Under the pieces are notes generated by a model. It was given only the letters and a program-made list of their open reading frames with translations. It searched no databases and was not told where the DNA came from. Source: an uncultured Chloroflexota bacterium (lineage in GTDB: Bacteria; Chloroflexota; Anaerolineae; Anaerolineales; Anaerolineaceae). From it: 64,000 bases of DNA. Of the stretch, positions 8,053 through 16,892 are shown in pieces; positions within the stretch are counted from its first letter, which is position 1; every line of letters starts with the position of its first letter. The stretch covers positions 1-64,000 of the forward strand of contig CADACE010000017.1 of NCBI GenBank assembly GCA_902786265.1. Reading direction: 5' to 3'. Made by a program: the position numbers and the translations under genes.

Positions 8053-10389
8053 ATGATATATAGAATAAGTTATCGGTTTTTTGTCCTTTTCCTTACCCTC
8101 TTTTCGGCGCTGTTTTTTCTTCCGGCGCGGGCAGAGGATGAGACAGTTTATTACCAGCCTATAACGGATATTTTTCTGGATGTCAAAGAACTTTCCATGA
8201 GCGTCGGAGATCAGGTAACGCTTCCGCTTACCTGGCTTCCGGCTGAAACTCCCGCTGTGTTTTTGAAGTGGTATACAGATGATAAAACGGTCAGCATCGA
8301 TCCCGGGTCTCTCACAGTCACTGCTCTTTCAGCGGGAAAGACCCGCCTGTTGGTGGAAAGCAATTCCGGATTTGCCTGGGATTACTGTGACATCACCGTG
8401 ACCGGAAGCGAAGCCAAAAGTGCCGCGGAGAAAAAGGCCGGAACAGAGCTGGTCACACTGTCTGATTCGGCACGAGAAAAAATCAAGGCAGATACCATCC
8501 TTCACTATCTGGATTTTCTCGAAAGCTCAAGTTTTACTCCGGAAGATTTTGCCGCGCTGTCGGAAAGGCATTATAATCTGACCGCGGTCGTAAGACCGGG
8601 GACAGTCTCCGCTCAAAGCAGACTGGCGGCTTCTCTGGGCATGGAGAAAACACTGGAACTTCCGGATTTTTCCGCCGTCAGTTTGTATGGGACCCTGGGA
8701 CAAATACTGGAATATGCGGAGAACAACGCTGATTTGATTCGGATTTTTGAATTTGAACCGATGACACTGGATGATCCGGCCACTGAGCAGGAATACGGGA
8801 CCACGGCTAAGAGCATGAACCTGAAAGATAATGTAGAGGAATTGACTTCCGTAAGCACAGCCCATGGTCTTGGCTTGAAAGGGGATAATGTTGTTATTGC
8901 CGTTATCGATTCCGGCCTGAATAAAAATCACGAGCAATTCATGGGCAGGGTCATTGATGAATATTGTGCCGGTCTCGCTGACGATGATTGGCATCCATCC
9001 TGTGACGAAGGATCTTCGGAACCGACCAACTCTCGGATCAAAGAGGAATACAATCACGGATCTCATGTAACCGGGATCGCTGCCGGACGCGACGGGATCG
9101 CGCCGAACGCGAAGATCATTTCCATTAATCATTCAGTCGAGTCTTGTGAGGAAAATGAATGTTACCGCGACATTTATTTCAGTATCTGGGAGGTCAGCCA
9201 GTATCTCGCTGACTTACAGAAAAAGTATAAGACAGTGGGAAAGCCGCAGATCGCTGCAGTCAATATCAGCTTCGGTGGTACCATGAAGTCTTTTTCGGAC
9301 AGCTGCGATGAAAAATATGAGGAGTATAAGGAAGCATTTGACATTCTCCTGGCAAACGATATCATCCCTGTCACCGCCAGCGGGAATACCGGATTTGCGG
9401 AAGGTGTCCAGCCCTATGGGTGTGTATCCGGCAGTTTAACTGTCGGCGCGCTCGCGGACAGCCCTGATCCGACGATCCGCGGCACTTCCAGTCATGGCCG
9501 AAGGATCGACATTCTTGCGCCCGGAACGCATATCTGGTCTGCTCTTTTGGTCGATGACGGCAAGGAAGATACGGTCTGTTCGGGGATCAATTGTTATGGC
9601 AGCAAAAACGGCACATCCATGGCGGCTCCGATGGTGACCGGCGCGATCGCCATTCTCAAACAGGCTGATCCGAGCCTGACGGCTTCCGAACTTAAATCTC
9701 TGCTCATCAGCATGTCCACGAAAACAGCGAATTACCGGTTGAAAAACAACTTGTATCCCGCCATGACATTTGCGTATGACAAACCTGTACTGGATTTTTC
9801 GGAAATTGAAAAACACATTTCTCCGGCACCGCGGCCGGAGCCCGATCCTCACTTTTGGCCTTCCGATATGGAAGTCCTTCCCCGCACCGGTTTTTCTGCG
9901 GCGTGTTCGCTTAGCTCGAACACCATGCCAAAGGATCTGAAATATGGATCTCCGGATATGATCCTGGAGATACCTTCCCTCGGTGTCTCATCGGAAATCG
10001 TTGAAGTGCCTGTTTGGGAAAATGAGTACGCGGTCACATGGCTCGGTGATTCTGTGGGCATGCTGGAAGGGTCCGCGCAGCCCGGGAAAGGTACGGTCAT
10101 TCTGGCGGCACATAACCATCTGAACGATACCGAAAGCGGTCCGTTTGCTCTGCTCGGTTCCATGGAAGAGGGAGAGAGAGTTTTCATCCGTGACGGAAAC
10201 AATGACCTTCATACATTTATCGTTTACGCGAATGCGAAAGTTTCTGAAACCGATTTCGAAACAGTTGATCAAATTGCGGCATCTTTTGAAGACACACTGA
10301 TCATGATCACCTGTGAAGACGAAATGATTTCAGGCGGATATGCAAACCGCCGCGTTGTCTTTGCCAAACCGGTGGATAGTAAGAGGTAG
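8053..10389 (+). CDS. Secreted subtilase (S8) fused to a sortase domain
   Basis: The 778-residue protein has four parts. A signal peptide ends at ARA (25-27). A bacterial Ig-like (Big2-type) domain covers about 35-117. An S8 peptidase covers about 265-580, with Asp286 (AVIDSG), His335 (NHGSH), Asn445 and Ser522 (GTSMAAP). A C-terminal sortase domain covers about 630-775, with His687 (AAHNH), Cys754 (LIMITCED) and Arg766 or Arg767. An LPRTG motif (609-613) lies between peptidase and sortase, followed by FSA. All catalytic residues of both enzymes are present. Subtilases cleave proteins; sortases cleave LPxTG-type motifs and join them to amines. A paralogue is at 59060-61549. The gene stands alone; GGGGA precedes the ATG. 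Confidence 0.88.
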   Translation: MIYRISYRFFVLFLTLFSALFFLPARAEDETVYYQPITDIFLDVKELSMSVGDQVTLPLTWLPAETPAVFLKWYTDDKTVSIDPGSLTVTALSAGKTRLLVESNSGFAWDYCDITVTGSEAKSAAEKKAGTELVTLSDSAREKIKADTILHYLDFLESSSFTPEDFAALSERHYNLTAVVRPGTVSAQSRLAASLGMEKTLELPDFSAVSLYGTLGQILEYAENNADLIRIFEFEPMTLDDPATEQEYGTTAKSMNLKDNVEELTSVSTAHGLGLKGDNVVIAVIDSGLNKNHEQFMGRVIDEYCAGLADDDWHPSCDEGSSEPTNSRIKEEYNHGSHVTGIAAGRDGIAPNAKIISINHSVESCEENECYRDIYFSIWEVSQYLADLQKKYKTVGKPQIAAVNISFGGTMKSFSDSCDEKYEEYKEAFDILLANDIIPVTASGNTGFAEGVQPYGCVSGSLTVGALADSPDPTIRGTSSHGRRIDILAPGTHIWSALLVDDGKEDTVCSGINCYGSKNGTSMAAPMVTGAIAILKQADPSLTASELKSLLISMSTKTANYRLKNNLYPAMTFAYDKPVLDFSEIEKHISPAPRPEPDPHFWPSDMEVLPRTGFSAACSLSSNTMPKDLKYGSPDMILEIPSLGVSSEIVEVPVWENEYAVTWLGDSVGMLEGSAQPGKGTVILAAHNHLNDTESGPFALLGSMEEGERVFIRDGNNDLHTFIVYANAKVSETDFETVDQIAASFEDTLIMITCEDEMISGGYANRRVVFAKPVDSKR

Positions 10390-10719
10390 AAAGTAAGCTG
10401 TCAATAAAACAGCGGATTGAAAAATAATTCAGCATCTCTGATATTAAGGGGCTGCGTCATATAAAAAGGCGCAGCTATTGTATGACAGGCTGACAATGCT
10501 CGATAGTGTAAGTCCGCTGAGTTAAAGCATCCGACTTGTTTTGAAATATACAATTAATCCTGGCAGTTATTCTTTCGTTGAATAAGTCGAAAAAATAAGG
10601 GTTCCCGGGTAAGCAGAAAATTTTCCTTATCAGATTCCTTTCCCTCCTGCTTGATAATATGAGAAACAGGATAAAATAAAAAATCACTCAATAAATTGCG
10701 CCTGATGAGATAAAGAACT
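10390..10719. other. Intergenic region with a hairpin
   Basis: GCTGCG (10451-10456) pairs with CGCAGC (10470-10475) around a 13-base loop and may end the subtilase-sortase transcript, though no T-run follows. Nothing else is supported up to the GNAT remnant. Confidence 0.4.
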
Positions 10720-10869
10720 ATGGAGCTTGAAATTACCCGTTTTCACGAAAGAGATATCGATGTTGTATTTGAGATACAGCGGGCTGCATACAAGCCGTTG
10801 TATGAAAAGTACCATGATACCGGTTTATGTGAAGGAACAGTCAAGCAGGGAGAGGTAAGTGAAATTTAA
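10720..10869 (+). pseudogene. N-terminal remnant of a GNAT acetyltransferase
   Basis: A 49-codon frame begins ATG-GAG-CTT and ends TAA at 10867-10869. Its translation reads MELEITRFHERDIDVVFEI, then QRAAYKPLYEKYHDTG, which matches the start of GNAT N-acetyltransferases (beta1-alpha1 region). It then breaks off after a few unrelated residues. The acetyl-CoA binding part is absent. The remnant ends inside the start of the following VOC gene, so a deletion seems to have joined the two. The family call rests on memory of N-terminal GNAT sequences. Confidence 0.6.
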
Positions 10870-11248
10870 TTCTTTAATTCCTGAACTAACGGTATCAGAC
10901 ATTGATCGGACCAGAGATTTCTATGTGAACATTTTACAGTTCAAAGTGGAGTATGAGCGGGTTGAAGACAAGTTTGTATTTCTCTCATATGAGGGCAATC
11001 AAATGATGTTTGAGCAGGAAAACGGCTGCTGGAGTGTCGGACCGCTTGCGTATCCGTATGGACGGGGAATTAATTTTGAAATGACAGTCTCCGATGTCGA
11101 AAGCCTTTATAAACGCGTTTTAGATTTCGGAATCAGACCTTTCCGGGATATGAAAGTAAGCCGGTATAAAAGCGGGAACACGACTATTGTTCAAAAAGAA
11201 TTTTTAATCCAGGATCCTGATGGATATCTTTTGCGGTTTACGGACTGA
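10859..11248 (+). CDS. VOC superfamily (glyoxalase/bleomycin resistance-like) protein
   Basis: The 129-residue protein has the paired beta-alpha-beta-beta-beta pattern of the vicinal oxygen chelate fold. It opens with the typical FNSLIPELTVSDIDRTRDFYV and ends with a typical FLIQDPDGYLLRF containing the C-terminal aspartate. The stretch EYERVEDKFVFLSYEGNQMM resembles bleomycin-resistance-type members. The GTG start follows GGGAGAGG and overlaps the end of the GNAT remnant. Members bind small ligands or act as metal-dependent lyases, isomerases or dioxygenases; the substrate cannot be told. Confidence 0.85.
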   Translation: MKFNSLIPELTVSDIDRTRDFYVNILQFKVEYERVEDKFVFLSYEGNQMMFEQENGCWSVGPLAYPYGRGINFEMTVSDVESLYKRVLDFGIRPFRDMKVSRYKSGNTTIVQKEFLIQDPDGYLLRFTD

Positions 11249-11272
11249 CCTATCGAATTTCGGAGATCATTT

Positions 11273-12112
11273 ATGAAGAGTGCAATAACATCAAAACCGA
11301 ACGAATTTCATTTGGACAGATTATGGTGGTATCTGTTTCTGATTATCCTGCTGTCTGCATTTTGTTATATCACCCTGGACGTATTGCTGCTTCCGTATTC
11401 GATTGAGTACAGCGAAACAGGGAAAATGACAGCCGGTTATTTTCTATATGCAGCGATAGGACTGTTATTATCAACTCCGACACCTTTTGCAGCGGTTCTG
11501 ATTATTTCTCTATTTATAGAAAAAATCGGTATCAGGCAGATGTTCCGTAATATTTTCCGCACTGAGAACAAATTGAAGACTGTCTTGATTACAGGCGGGT
11601 TTTGTTTGCTTGCTTTTGTTTACGCAATACTGTTCGGAAAGCCCAATGGCTCGCCCTGGTATATGTTCCCTCTCGGTTTCCTGATCATGATACCGTTTGT
11701 CGGTATCGCTGAAGAAACCGGTTGGCGGGGTCTATTACAGCCGGAATTTGATAAAAGAATGTCATATCCATTCTCGGTTCTTCTTACCGCCGCGATTTGG
11801 TTCGTCTGGCATTTTCCTGTGTTTATAGACCCAACATCAAACCATTATGGTGACAGTATCATCGGATTTGGAATCACGATTTTTATCTGGTCGTTTGCTT
11901 TGGCTGCAATATATAAATGGACAAAAAGCGTGATCGCCTGTGCGCTGTATCATACTTTTATTGACGCGATTGGTGCGGTTTATGATTGGAACGCATTATT
12001 TGACGGCTTCCCGGGAAATGTATCGACAAATGTTTACCGGAGCATTTGGCTGACAGTATCTTTTGTCTTATGGCTTATAGCAGATAAGAAAGAAAAATAT
12101 GCAGCGTCATAA
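11273..12112 (+). CDS. CPBP family intramembrane metalloprotease/glutamic endopeptidase
   Basis: The 279-residue protein has about seven or eight membrane helices and the CPBP (Abi, CAAX-processing-like) motifs: Glu147-Glu148 with Arg152 in AEETGWRG, the WHFPVF motif with His180, and a third motif around CALYHTFIDAIG. In bacteria these proteases are linked to bacteriocin immunity, surface protein maturation or regulated proteolysis. It lies 24 bases after the VOC gene and is probably co-transcribed with it. A second CPBP protein is encoded at 29745-30710. Confidence 0.87.
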   Translation: MKSAITSKPNEFHLDRLWWYLFLIILLSAFCYITLDVLLLPYSIEYSETGKMTAGYFLYAAIGLLLSTPTPFAAVLIISLFIEKIGIRQMFRNIFRTENKLKTVLITGGFCLLAFVYAILFGKPNGSPWYMFPLGFLIMIPFVGIAEETGWRGLLQPEFDKRMSYPFSVLLTAAIWFVWHFPVFIDPTSNHYGDSIIGFGITIFIWSFALAAIYKWTKSVIACALYHTFIDAIGAVYDWNALFDGFPGNVSTNVYRSIWLTVSFVLWLIADKKEKYAAS

Positions 12113-12210
12113 ATTTCAAATTACAAAGGATGCCCGGAAATGAGAAAAATGGTTCTCGGCCGGCATGATAGCCCGACCGATATAAGGTCGGATAAAAGAG
12201 AGGATGAAAA

Positions 12211-13590
12211 ATGATTCAAATCGGCGGAAATGAGAGAAAGATCGTCGTCATTATTGCTGTAATCATAGGCCTTCTTTTGATTACGGGACTTCTTGCGAAA
12301 CAAAAAATGAGCAAACCTAATAGTAAAACTGCAGAAGCATCAGGAAGGATCGAGATCAGGGGATTTGACTGGGGACCGGCGATAGCCAGGGTAATTATTA
12401 AGTTCCCTCACGATCTGAAAAAAGATCAGATTCTTTCCGCTGATATGTTTCAGGTAAAGGAAAAAAAGAAAGGCAATAAATCTGCCGTTTCATCTGAAAG
12501 AAAAATTACGGATCTTTATTTTTCTGATGAAAACGGGAACCGCGCTGCTCTCGCTGATACAGAAACCGAGCCATCCTTTATAACATTGGAACTTCAATAC
12601 TCACCTGAAGAAGGCTCTCCGTTTTATTATGATCCGACATCGTTCAACTATTGGTACAAGTCATATTCGATGGAAATAAAAATGCGGAAGGGAAAGACAC
12701 TTCTGCTTTCGAATAATGCAGAGATTGGTTTGGAAACGATAAAGATATCTTTTGCGGGAAAAGCAAATGAATCTGTTATTTTACCGGAAACGGAAAAGGT
12801 AAATACTTCCCGATCTTTCACGGGAAAAGACGGAAATAAGCTTACATACGCATCATTTGTGCCGGATGATGCTTCAGCGGATAATAAGAGGCCGCTTGTG
12901 ATCTGGCTGCACGGAGCAGGTGAAGGTGGGACAGATCCGTTGATCACTCTTTACGGGAACAAGGTTACTGCACTGTTCAGCGAAGAATTCCAGAATACGA
13001 TGAATGGCGCATATGTACTTGTTCCGCAGACTCCGACGATATGGAAGTTAAATGAGAAGGGAGAATATTTCTCAACTCAATATCCGGGAGAGCACTCCTT
13101 TTATCTTCACGATTTAAAAGAGCTTATAGATGAATATGCTGATTCGAATCATGTAGATAAAGACAGAATAATCGTCGGCGGATGCTCAAACGGCGGATTT
13201 ATGACAATGGATCTGATATTGAATTATCCCGATTTCTTTGCGGCTGCATATCCGATTTGTGAAATGTACGAACCAGAATTGATTCCGGATGAGAAATTAG
13301 AAGGAATTATAAATCTTCCGATGTGGTTTGTTTTTGCCCGTAATGATAATACGGTTGTTCCTTCTATGTATGAAGAACCTCTTCTTCAGAGGTTGAAACA
13401 ACTCGGAGCGGGGCAAAATCTGCATGTATCGGAATTTGCTGATGTTCATGACACTTCAGGTCTTTATTATAAAGACAACGAACCATATCAATATTACGGT
13501 CACTTTTCATGGATATATTTCTTTAATAACGATTGTTTTGACGGGGATCTGTCTTTGTGGCAATGGCTTTCTGAACAGAAACGTGATTGA
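12211..13590 (+). CDS. Membrane-anchored alpha/beta-hydrolase esterase with N-terminal Ig-like domain
   Basis: The 459-residue protein has a signal anchor (about residues 10-28), then an Ig-like beta domain (about 45-185), then a serine hydrolase domain. The hydrolase has VIWLHGAGEGG (oxyanion region) and nucleophile Ser326 in GGCSNGGF. The Asp is probably in FARNDNTVVP, and the His in the C-terminal YYGHFSW. This resembles extracellular polysaccharide- or feruloyl-type esterases with an Ig-like N-terminal domain. It acts outside the cell, probably on dietary or host polymers; the substrate is unknown. A short hairpin (12173-12191) lies just before its ribosome binding site. Confidence 0.8.
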   Translation: MIQIGGNERKIVVIIAVIIGLLLITGLLAKQKMSKPNSKTAEASGRIEIRGFDWGPAIARVIIKFPHDLKKDQILSADMFQVKEKKKGNKSAVSSERKITDLYFSDENGNRAALADTETEPSFITLELQYSPEEGSPFYYDPTSFNYWYKSYSMEIKMRKGKTLLLSNNAEIGLETIKISFAGKANESVILPETEKVNTSRSFTGKDGNKLTYASFVPDDASADNKRPLVIWLHGAGEGGTDPLITLYGNKVTALFSEEFQNTMNGAYVLVPQTPTIWKLNEKGEYFSTQYPGEHSFYLHDLKELIDEYADSNHVDKDRIIVGGCSNGGFMTMDLILNYPDFFAAAYPICEMYEPELIPDEKLEGIINLPMWFVFARNDNTVVPSMYEEPLLQRLKQLGAGQNLHVSEFADVHDTSGLYYKDNEPYQYYGHFSWIYFFNNDCFDGDLSLWQWLSEQKRD

Positions 13591-13718
13591 TACAGTGTTT
13601 TACCGGAGATTTTACGATTTTGGGCAGGTATTGAAACGATACAAATATGTTATAAGAAAGATGAATAACTGAATAAATGATTTCCTTCTTTTATGGGAAA
13701 ACAGAAAGAAGATGTATT

Positions 13719-14456
13719 ATGAAAGCAAAAATATTATTATTTTTATTGATTTTCGCGATTTCGGCGGTTTCTGCCGCAGCACAGTCAGCCTCCGTTCTCG
13801 GAACGCAGCGGGAGGATATTATCTTTGCCGAAAATGGGACCGATGAACTTGTGAAGTGCTATTCAAAAAACGCGATCGTCCGTCTTCCGGAAAATCCGGC
13901 GGCTGAGGAAAAAATCAACACGGCGCTCGCGGAAATTGAAGATCAGCTTATGCATGACTGCCGGGGCCTTTTCAGCGAACAGGAAGAGATCCTGAAAAAT
14001 TATGGCTCTGACAGTGAATTTCAGCGGCCCATGTTCACCATGGAAATGCGGAGTGAACTGACTCCTCAGCGGATCTCGGGCGGCATCGTTTCCTTTGAGA
14101 CTGTAGATTACATGTACAGCGGAGGCGCTCACGGGATGTATGGTGTTAACGGAAAGACCTTTGACACTCTGACGGGGGAGGAGCTTACGCTGACATCGCT
14201 TTCCGGTGAGCCGGAAGCTTTCCGTGATGCCTGCGTCACGGAAATGGTACGGCAGGGACTTCTCATGGAGAACCTTTGGTTTAAAACTGCCGACGAGCTG
14301 CGCCCCGCAATGGAAGTCATCGCAGACCGGGAAAGCTGGTACCTGACTGATACAGGGATCGTCTTCCACTCTTCTCCCTACGAACTGGCTCCCTATTCCG
14401 AAGGCGCGCTGGAATTTCTCATTCCCTACAGTCAGCTCCCGGGACTGAAGTATTGA
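13719..14456 (+). CDS. Secreted DUF3298/DUF4163 domain protein
   Basis: The start at 13719 is chosen because AGAAAGAAG precedes it and a signal peptide follows (MKAKILLFLLIFAISAVSAA). The 245-residue protein has a DUF4163-like first half and a DUF3298 second half, recognisable from VDYMYSGGAHGMYGVNGKTFD and LTLTSL. These domains occur in RsiV-type anti-sigma factors, which bind lysozyme, and in secreted proteins of unknown role. No anti-sigma cytoplasmic part or sigma gene is present here. A strong terminator follows. Confidence 0.78.
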   Translation: MKAKILLFLLIFAISAVSAAAQSASVLGTQREDIIFAENGTDELVKCYSKNAIVRLPENPAAEEKINTALAEIEDQLMHDCRGLFSEQEEILKNYGSDSEFQRPMFTMEMRSELTPQRISGGIVSFETVDYMYSGGAHGMYGVNGKTFDTLTGEELTLTSLSGEPEAFRDACVTEMVRQGLLMENLWFKTADELRPAMEVIADRESWYLTDTGIVFHSSPYELAPYSEGALEFLIPYSQLPGLKY

Positions 14457-14488
14457 CGTTTTCCCCTGTTTTTGGGCTTAATAGGACA

Positions 14489-14519
14489 GTGGGGCAGAAA
14501 GAATTTCTGCCCCACTTTT
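14489..14519 (+). terminator. Intrinsic terminator
   Basis: GTGGGGCAGAAA (14489-14500) and TTTCTGCCCCAC (14504-14515) form a perfect 12-bp stem with a 3-base loop, followed by TTTT. It ends the DUF3298 gene and lies between convergent genes, so it may also serve degV. Confidence 0.9.
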
Positions 14520-14538
14520 GGTGTTTACCATATTCTTA

Positions 14539-15390
14539 TCAGTTTTTTTTGATATAGGTTATAGCGCAGGCATTCCTTCCGACATGGGCGCCGACCGTCG
14601 CTCCTACCGGGACGATCTGCCGCTCTTCGATCGTGAATCCTGCCTGTCTGATTTTGTCAGCAAGCCGGATGGCATTTTCTCTTTCATATGAATACATCAC
14701 GTAGATAGGATGCTTTGGATCAGGCGGTTCCGCGAAGAGTCTTCCCACCACATAACTGATCGCATTCCGCATCCCGATATGTTTGGAAATAATGATCGGT
14801 TTTCCGTTGGTTCCGAGAGAACAGTGCATGATCGGTTTGATATGTCCGATTTTTGCGATACGATACGTTCTGCCGGATAATCTGCCGTTTTTAACCAGAT
14901 ATTCCATCGTATCCATGATTGTGTAGATCGCTGCTCTCTTTTTGAGTTCTTCAAGGGCATCGAAAATGGTTTTCCCATCCATGCCGGCATTTCTCATCCG
15001 GACAGCTTCTTCCACCAACAGCCGCTGTCCGCCGGTACAGGTCAGAGAATCAACAAGCCAGATCCTGTCATAATTTATGAGATTCTTCACCATGACAGCC
15101 GTTTGATAATCTCCGGAAATACCGGAGGACAAAGGAATATAAACTACTTCATCATTGTTTTCTTTTGCGCTTGAAAACAGTTCTTCAAAAAGGGCAGGTG
15201 ATGGCTGAGATGTTTTCGGAAAGTTTTTATCAATCTCTATCCTTTCGAAGAATTCTTCTTTTGTTATGGATATATTTTCAAGATAGGTGTTTTCGCCGAA
15301 ACTGATGGACATAGGCAGACAGGTTATATTCATCTTCTTAAGCTCATCCAGCTCAAAATCAGCTGCCGAATCAGTTGCAATAATAACCAT
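14539..15390 (-). CDS. DegV family fatty-acid-binding protein
   Basis: The start at 15390 is chosen because AAGGAG lies eight bases upstream and the family's N-terminus begins MVIIATDSAADF. The 283-residue protein shows the DegV marks: the SQPSPALFEELF region, IPLSSGISGDYQTA around the lipid-binding serine, VDSLTCTGGQRLLV, NGRLSG and the C-terminal HVGRNACAITYI. DegV (FakB-like) proteins bind a fatty acid and present it to the kinase FakA. No fakA is in this window, so exogenous fatty-acid use depends on genes elsewhere. Confidence 0.9.
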   Translation of the reverse strand: MVIIATDSAADFELDELKKMNITCLPMSISFGENTYLENISITKEEFFERIEIDKNFPKTSQPSPALFEELFSSAKENNDEVVYIPLSSGISGDYQTAVMVKNLINYDRIWLVDSLTCTGGQRLLVEEAVRMRNAGMDGKTIFDALEELKKRAAIYTIMDTMEYLVKNGRLSGRTYRIAKIGHIKPIMHCSLGTNGKPIIISKHIGMRNAISYVVGRLFAEPPDPKHPIYVMYSYERENAIRLADKIRQAGFTIEERQIVPVGATVGAHVGRNACAITYIKKN

Positions 15391-15441
15391 TTTCTCGCTC
15401 CTTAATTCAAAGCAAATTTCTTCCATTTCTGAATTAAAGAA

Positions 15442-15470
15442 ATTGTATCATTTTTCTTTGTTTATGTCGA
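15442..15470 (-). promoter_or_regulatory. Promoter for degV
   Basis: Read on the minus strand: TCGACA (15470-15465), 17 bases, then TG-A-TACAAT with the hexamer at 15447-15442. It is an extended -10 promoter about 50 bases upstream of the chosen start. Confidence 0.65.
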
Positions 15471-15667
15471 ATTCTATAATTTTGAACAGAAACTCATTCT
15501 GACTTCCGCATCCATATGGTACTGAATATCATAATCCGGTCCGCTGCCGCCGGGCCCCGGCAGCTTCCATGCATTACAAAGGTAACATGTCATGGTGAAA
15601 CCGGAATAATTCTGTTATTGCAGGTTTCTTTATTTGATGTTATAAACATATATAAAAGGACAGACTT

Positions 15668-16783
15668 ATGAAAGCGGAAAATCTCGAAAAGATCATTGAA
15701 CTGCGTCACCGGCTGCACAAATATCCGGAACTCTCCGGAAAAGAAACCGAAACGATCCGGATGCTCAGCGAATTCCTTCGGGAAAATACGTCGCTTGAGA
15801 TCATCAGACGGGATGGCTGGTTTTACGCAGTGAAAAACGGAAGCTGCGGCATCTCTCCGATCGCTTTCCGTTCGGATATGGATGCGCTGCCGATGGATGA
15901 AGGGATAGATATACCATATGCATCAGTAAATCCGGGAGCTGCGCATAAATGCGGGCATGACGGGCATTCAGCAGCGCTGTGCGGACTGGCTCTGGAGCTG
16001 GATCAAATGACGGTCCGGAGGACGGTGTATCTGATTTTTCAACCCGCAGAGGAAATCGGTCAGGGCGGAGAAAAATGTGCGGAACTCATCGATGAGAAAG
16101 GAATATCGGAAATATACGCTTTCCACAACCGCAGCGGATTCCCTGAAAAGAGCGTCATCTTCCGCAGAAATCTCACACAGCCCGCATCCGAAGGACTTCT
16201 CATCCGCTTTCAGGGGAAGACATCCCATGCCAGCGAGCCGGAACTCGGGAAAAATCCGGCAGCCGCCCTTGCGGAATTGCTGTTGTATTCCCAGGATCTC
16301 GTTGCCGGACTCCGGGACGGGATGACGCTTTGTACTCCTGTCGGTATGCAATGCGGTACGGATGACTTCGGTATCTCCGCGGGGGATGGACATGTATCCT
16401 TCACGCTTCGGGCTGAAAAAGAGCCTGTGATGTATCGTATGGAAAAAGCCCTCCTTCAGCGGGCAGCGGAATTAGCAGAGCGGGAGGGACTGGTACTCAG
16501 CCATGAGATCAGGGACCGGTTTCCTGAGACTGCCAACCATGACTGTGCCATCGAACGGGTGATCGGAGCAGCCTCAAAGCTGGGGCTGCAGTGCGTTGAA
16601 ATGCGAGAGGTCTGGCGCGGTTCAGAGGATTTCGGCTATTATCTCAAAAAGTGTCCCGGAGCGATCTTTTACATCGGGAACGGTGAATCCTGGCCTCCGA
16701 TCCACACCCGAACCTTTGACTTCAATGACAGCATTCTGGAAACCGCGGTTGATATGTTTCTGACCCTGGCCTCTGAGGCCTGA
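15668..16783 (+). CDS. M20 family amidohydrolase (N-acyl amino acid hydrolase type)
   Basis: The 371-residue protein fits the M20D peptidases (hippurate/IAA-amino acid hydrolases, AbgB-like). It has LRHRLHKYPELSGKE (12-26), the metal-site FRSDMDALPM (67-76), CGHDGH (95-100), PAEEIGQGGEK with the catalytic Glu pair, and the terminal PPIHTRTFDFND. A small dimerisation domain interrupts the middle. It removes acyl groups from N-acyl amino acids or similar amides using two divalent metals in the cytoplasm. AAAAGGACAG precedes the ATG. The substrate is not identifiable. Confidence 0.88.
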   Translation: MKAENLEKIIELRHRLHKYPELSGKETETIRMLSEFLRENTSLEIIRRDGWFYAVKNGSCGISPIAFRSDMDALPMDEGIDIPYASVNPGAAHKCGHDGHSAALCGLALELDQMTVRRTVYLIFQPAEEIGQGGEKCAELIDEKGISEIYAFHNRSGFPEKSVIFRRNLTQPASEGLLIRFQGKTSHASEPELGKNPAAALAELLLYSQDLVAGLRDGMTLCTPVGMQCGTDDFGISAGDGHVSFTLRAEKEPVMYRMEKALLQRAAELAEREGLVLSHEIRDRFPETANHDCAIERVIGAASKLGLQCVEMREVWRGSEDFGYYLKKCPGAIFYIGNGESWPPIHTRTFDFNDSILETAVDMFLTLASEA

Positions 16784-16892
16784 CGGGCAGTCTGTGCATT
16801 TTTCTGCGGCATTGCCGGGGAAAATTCTGGCTGTTCCCGGCAGCGGCAGGGTTTATGGTTGTAAATTTCAAAATAAATTGGGTGAGGATGGT

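Noticed and set aside
9877-9900. Reading LPRTG as an ordinary cell-wall sorting signal ending the protein
   Set aside because: No hydrophobic stretch and basic tail follow; instead a full sortase domain follows in frame. The paralogue has the same arrangement.
12121-12210. A possible 11-codon leader peptide before the esterase gene
   Set aside because: No ribosome binding site and no regulatory codon run; only a small hairpin (12173-12191) is present.
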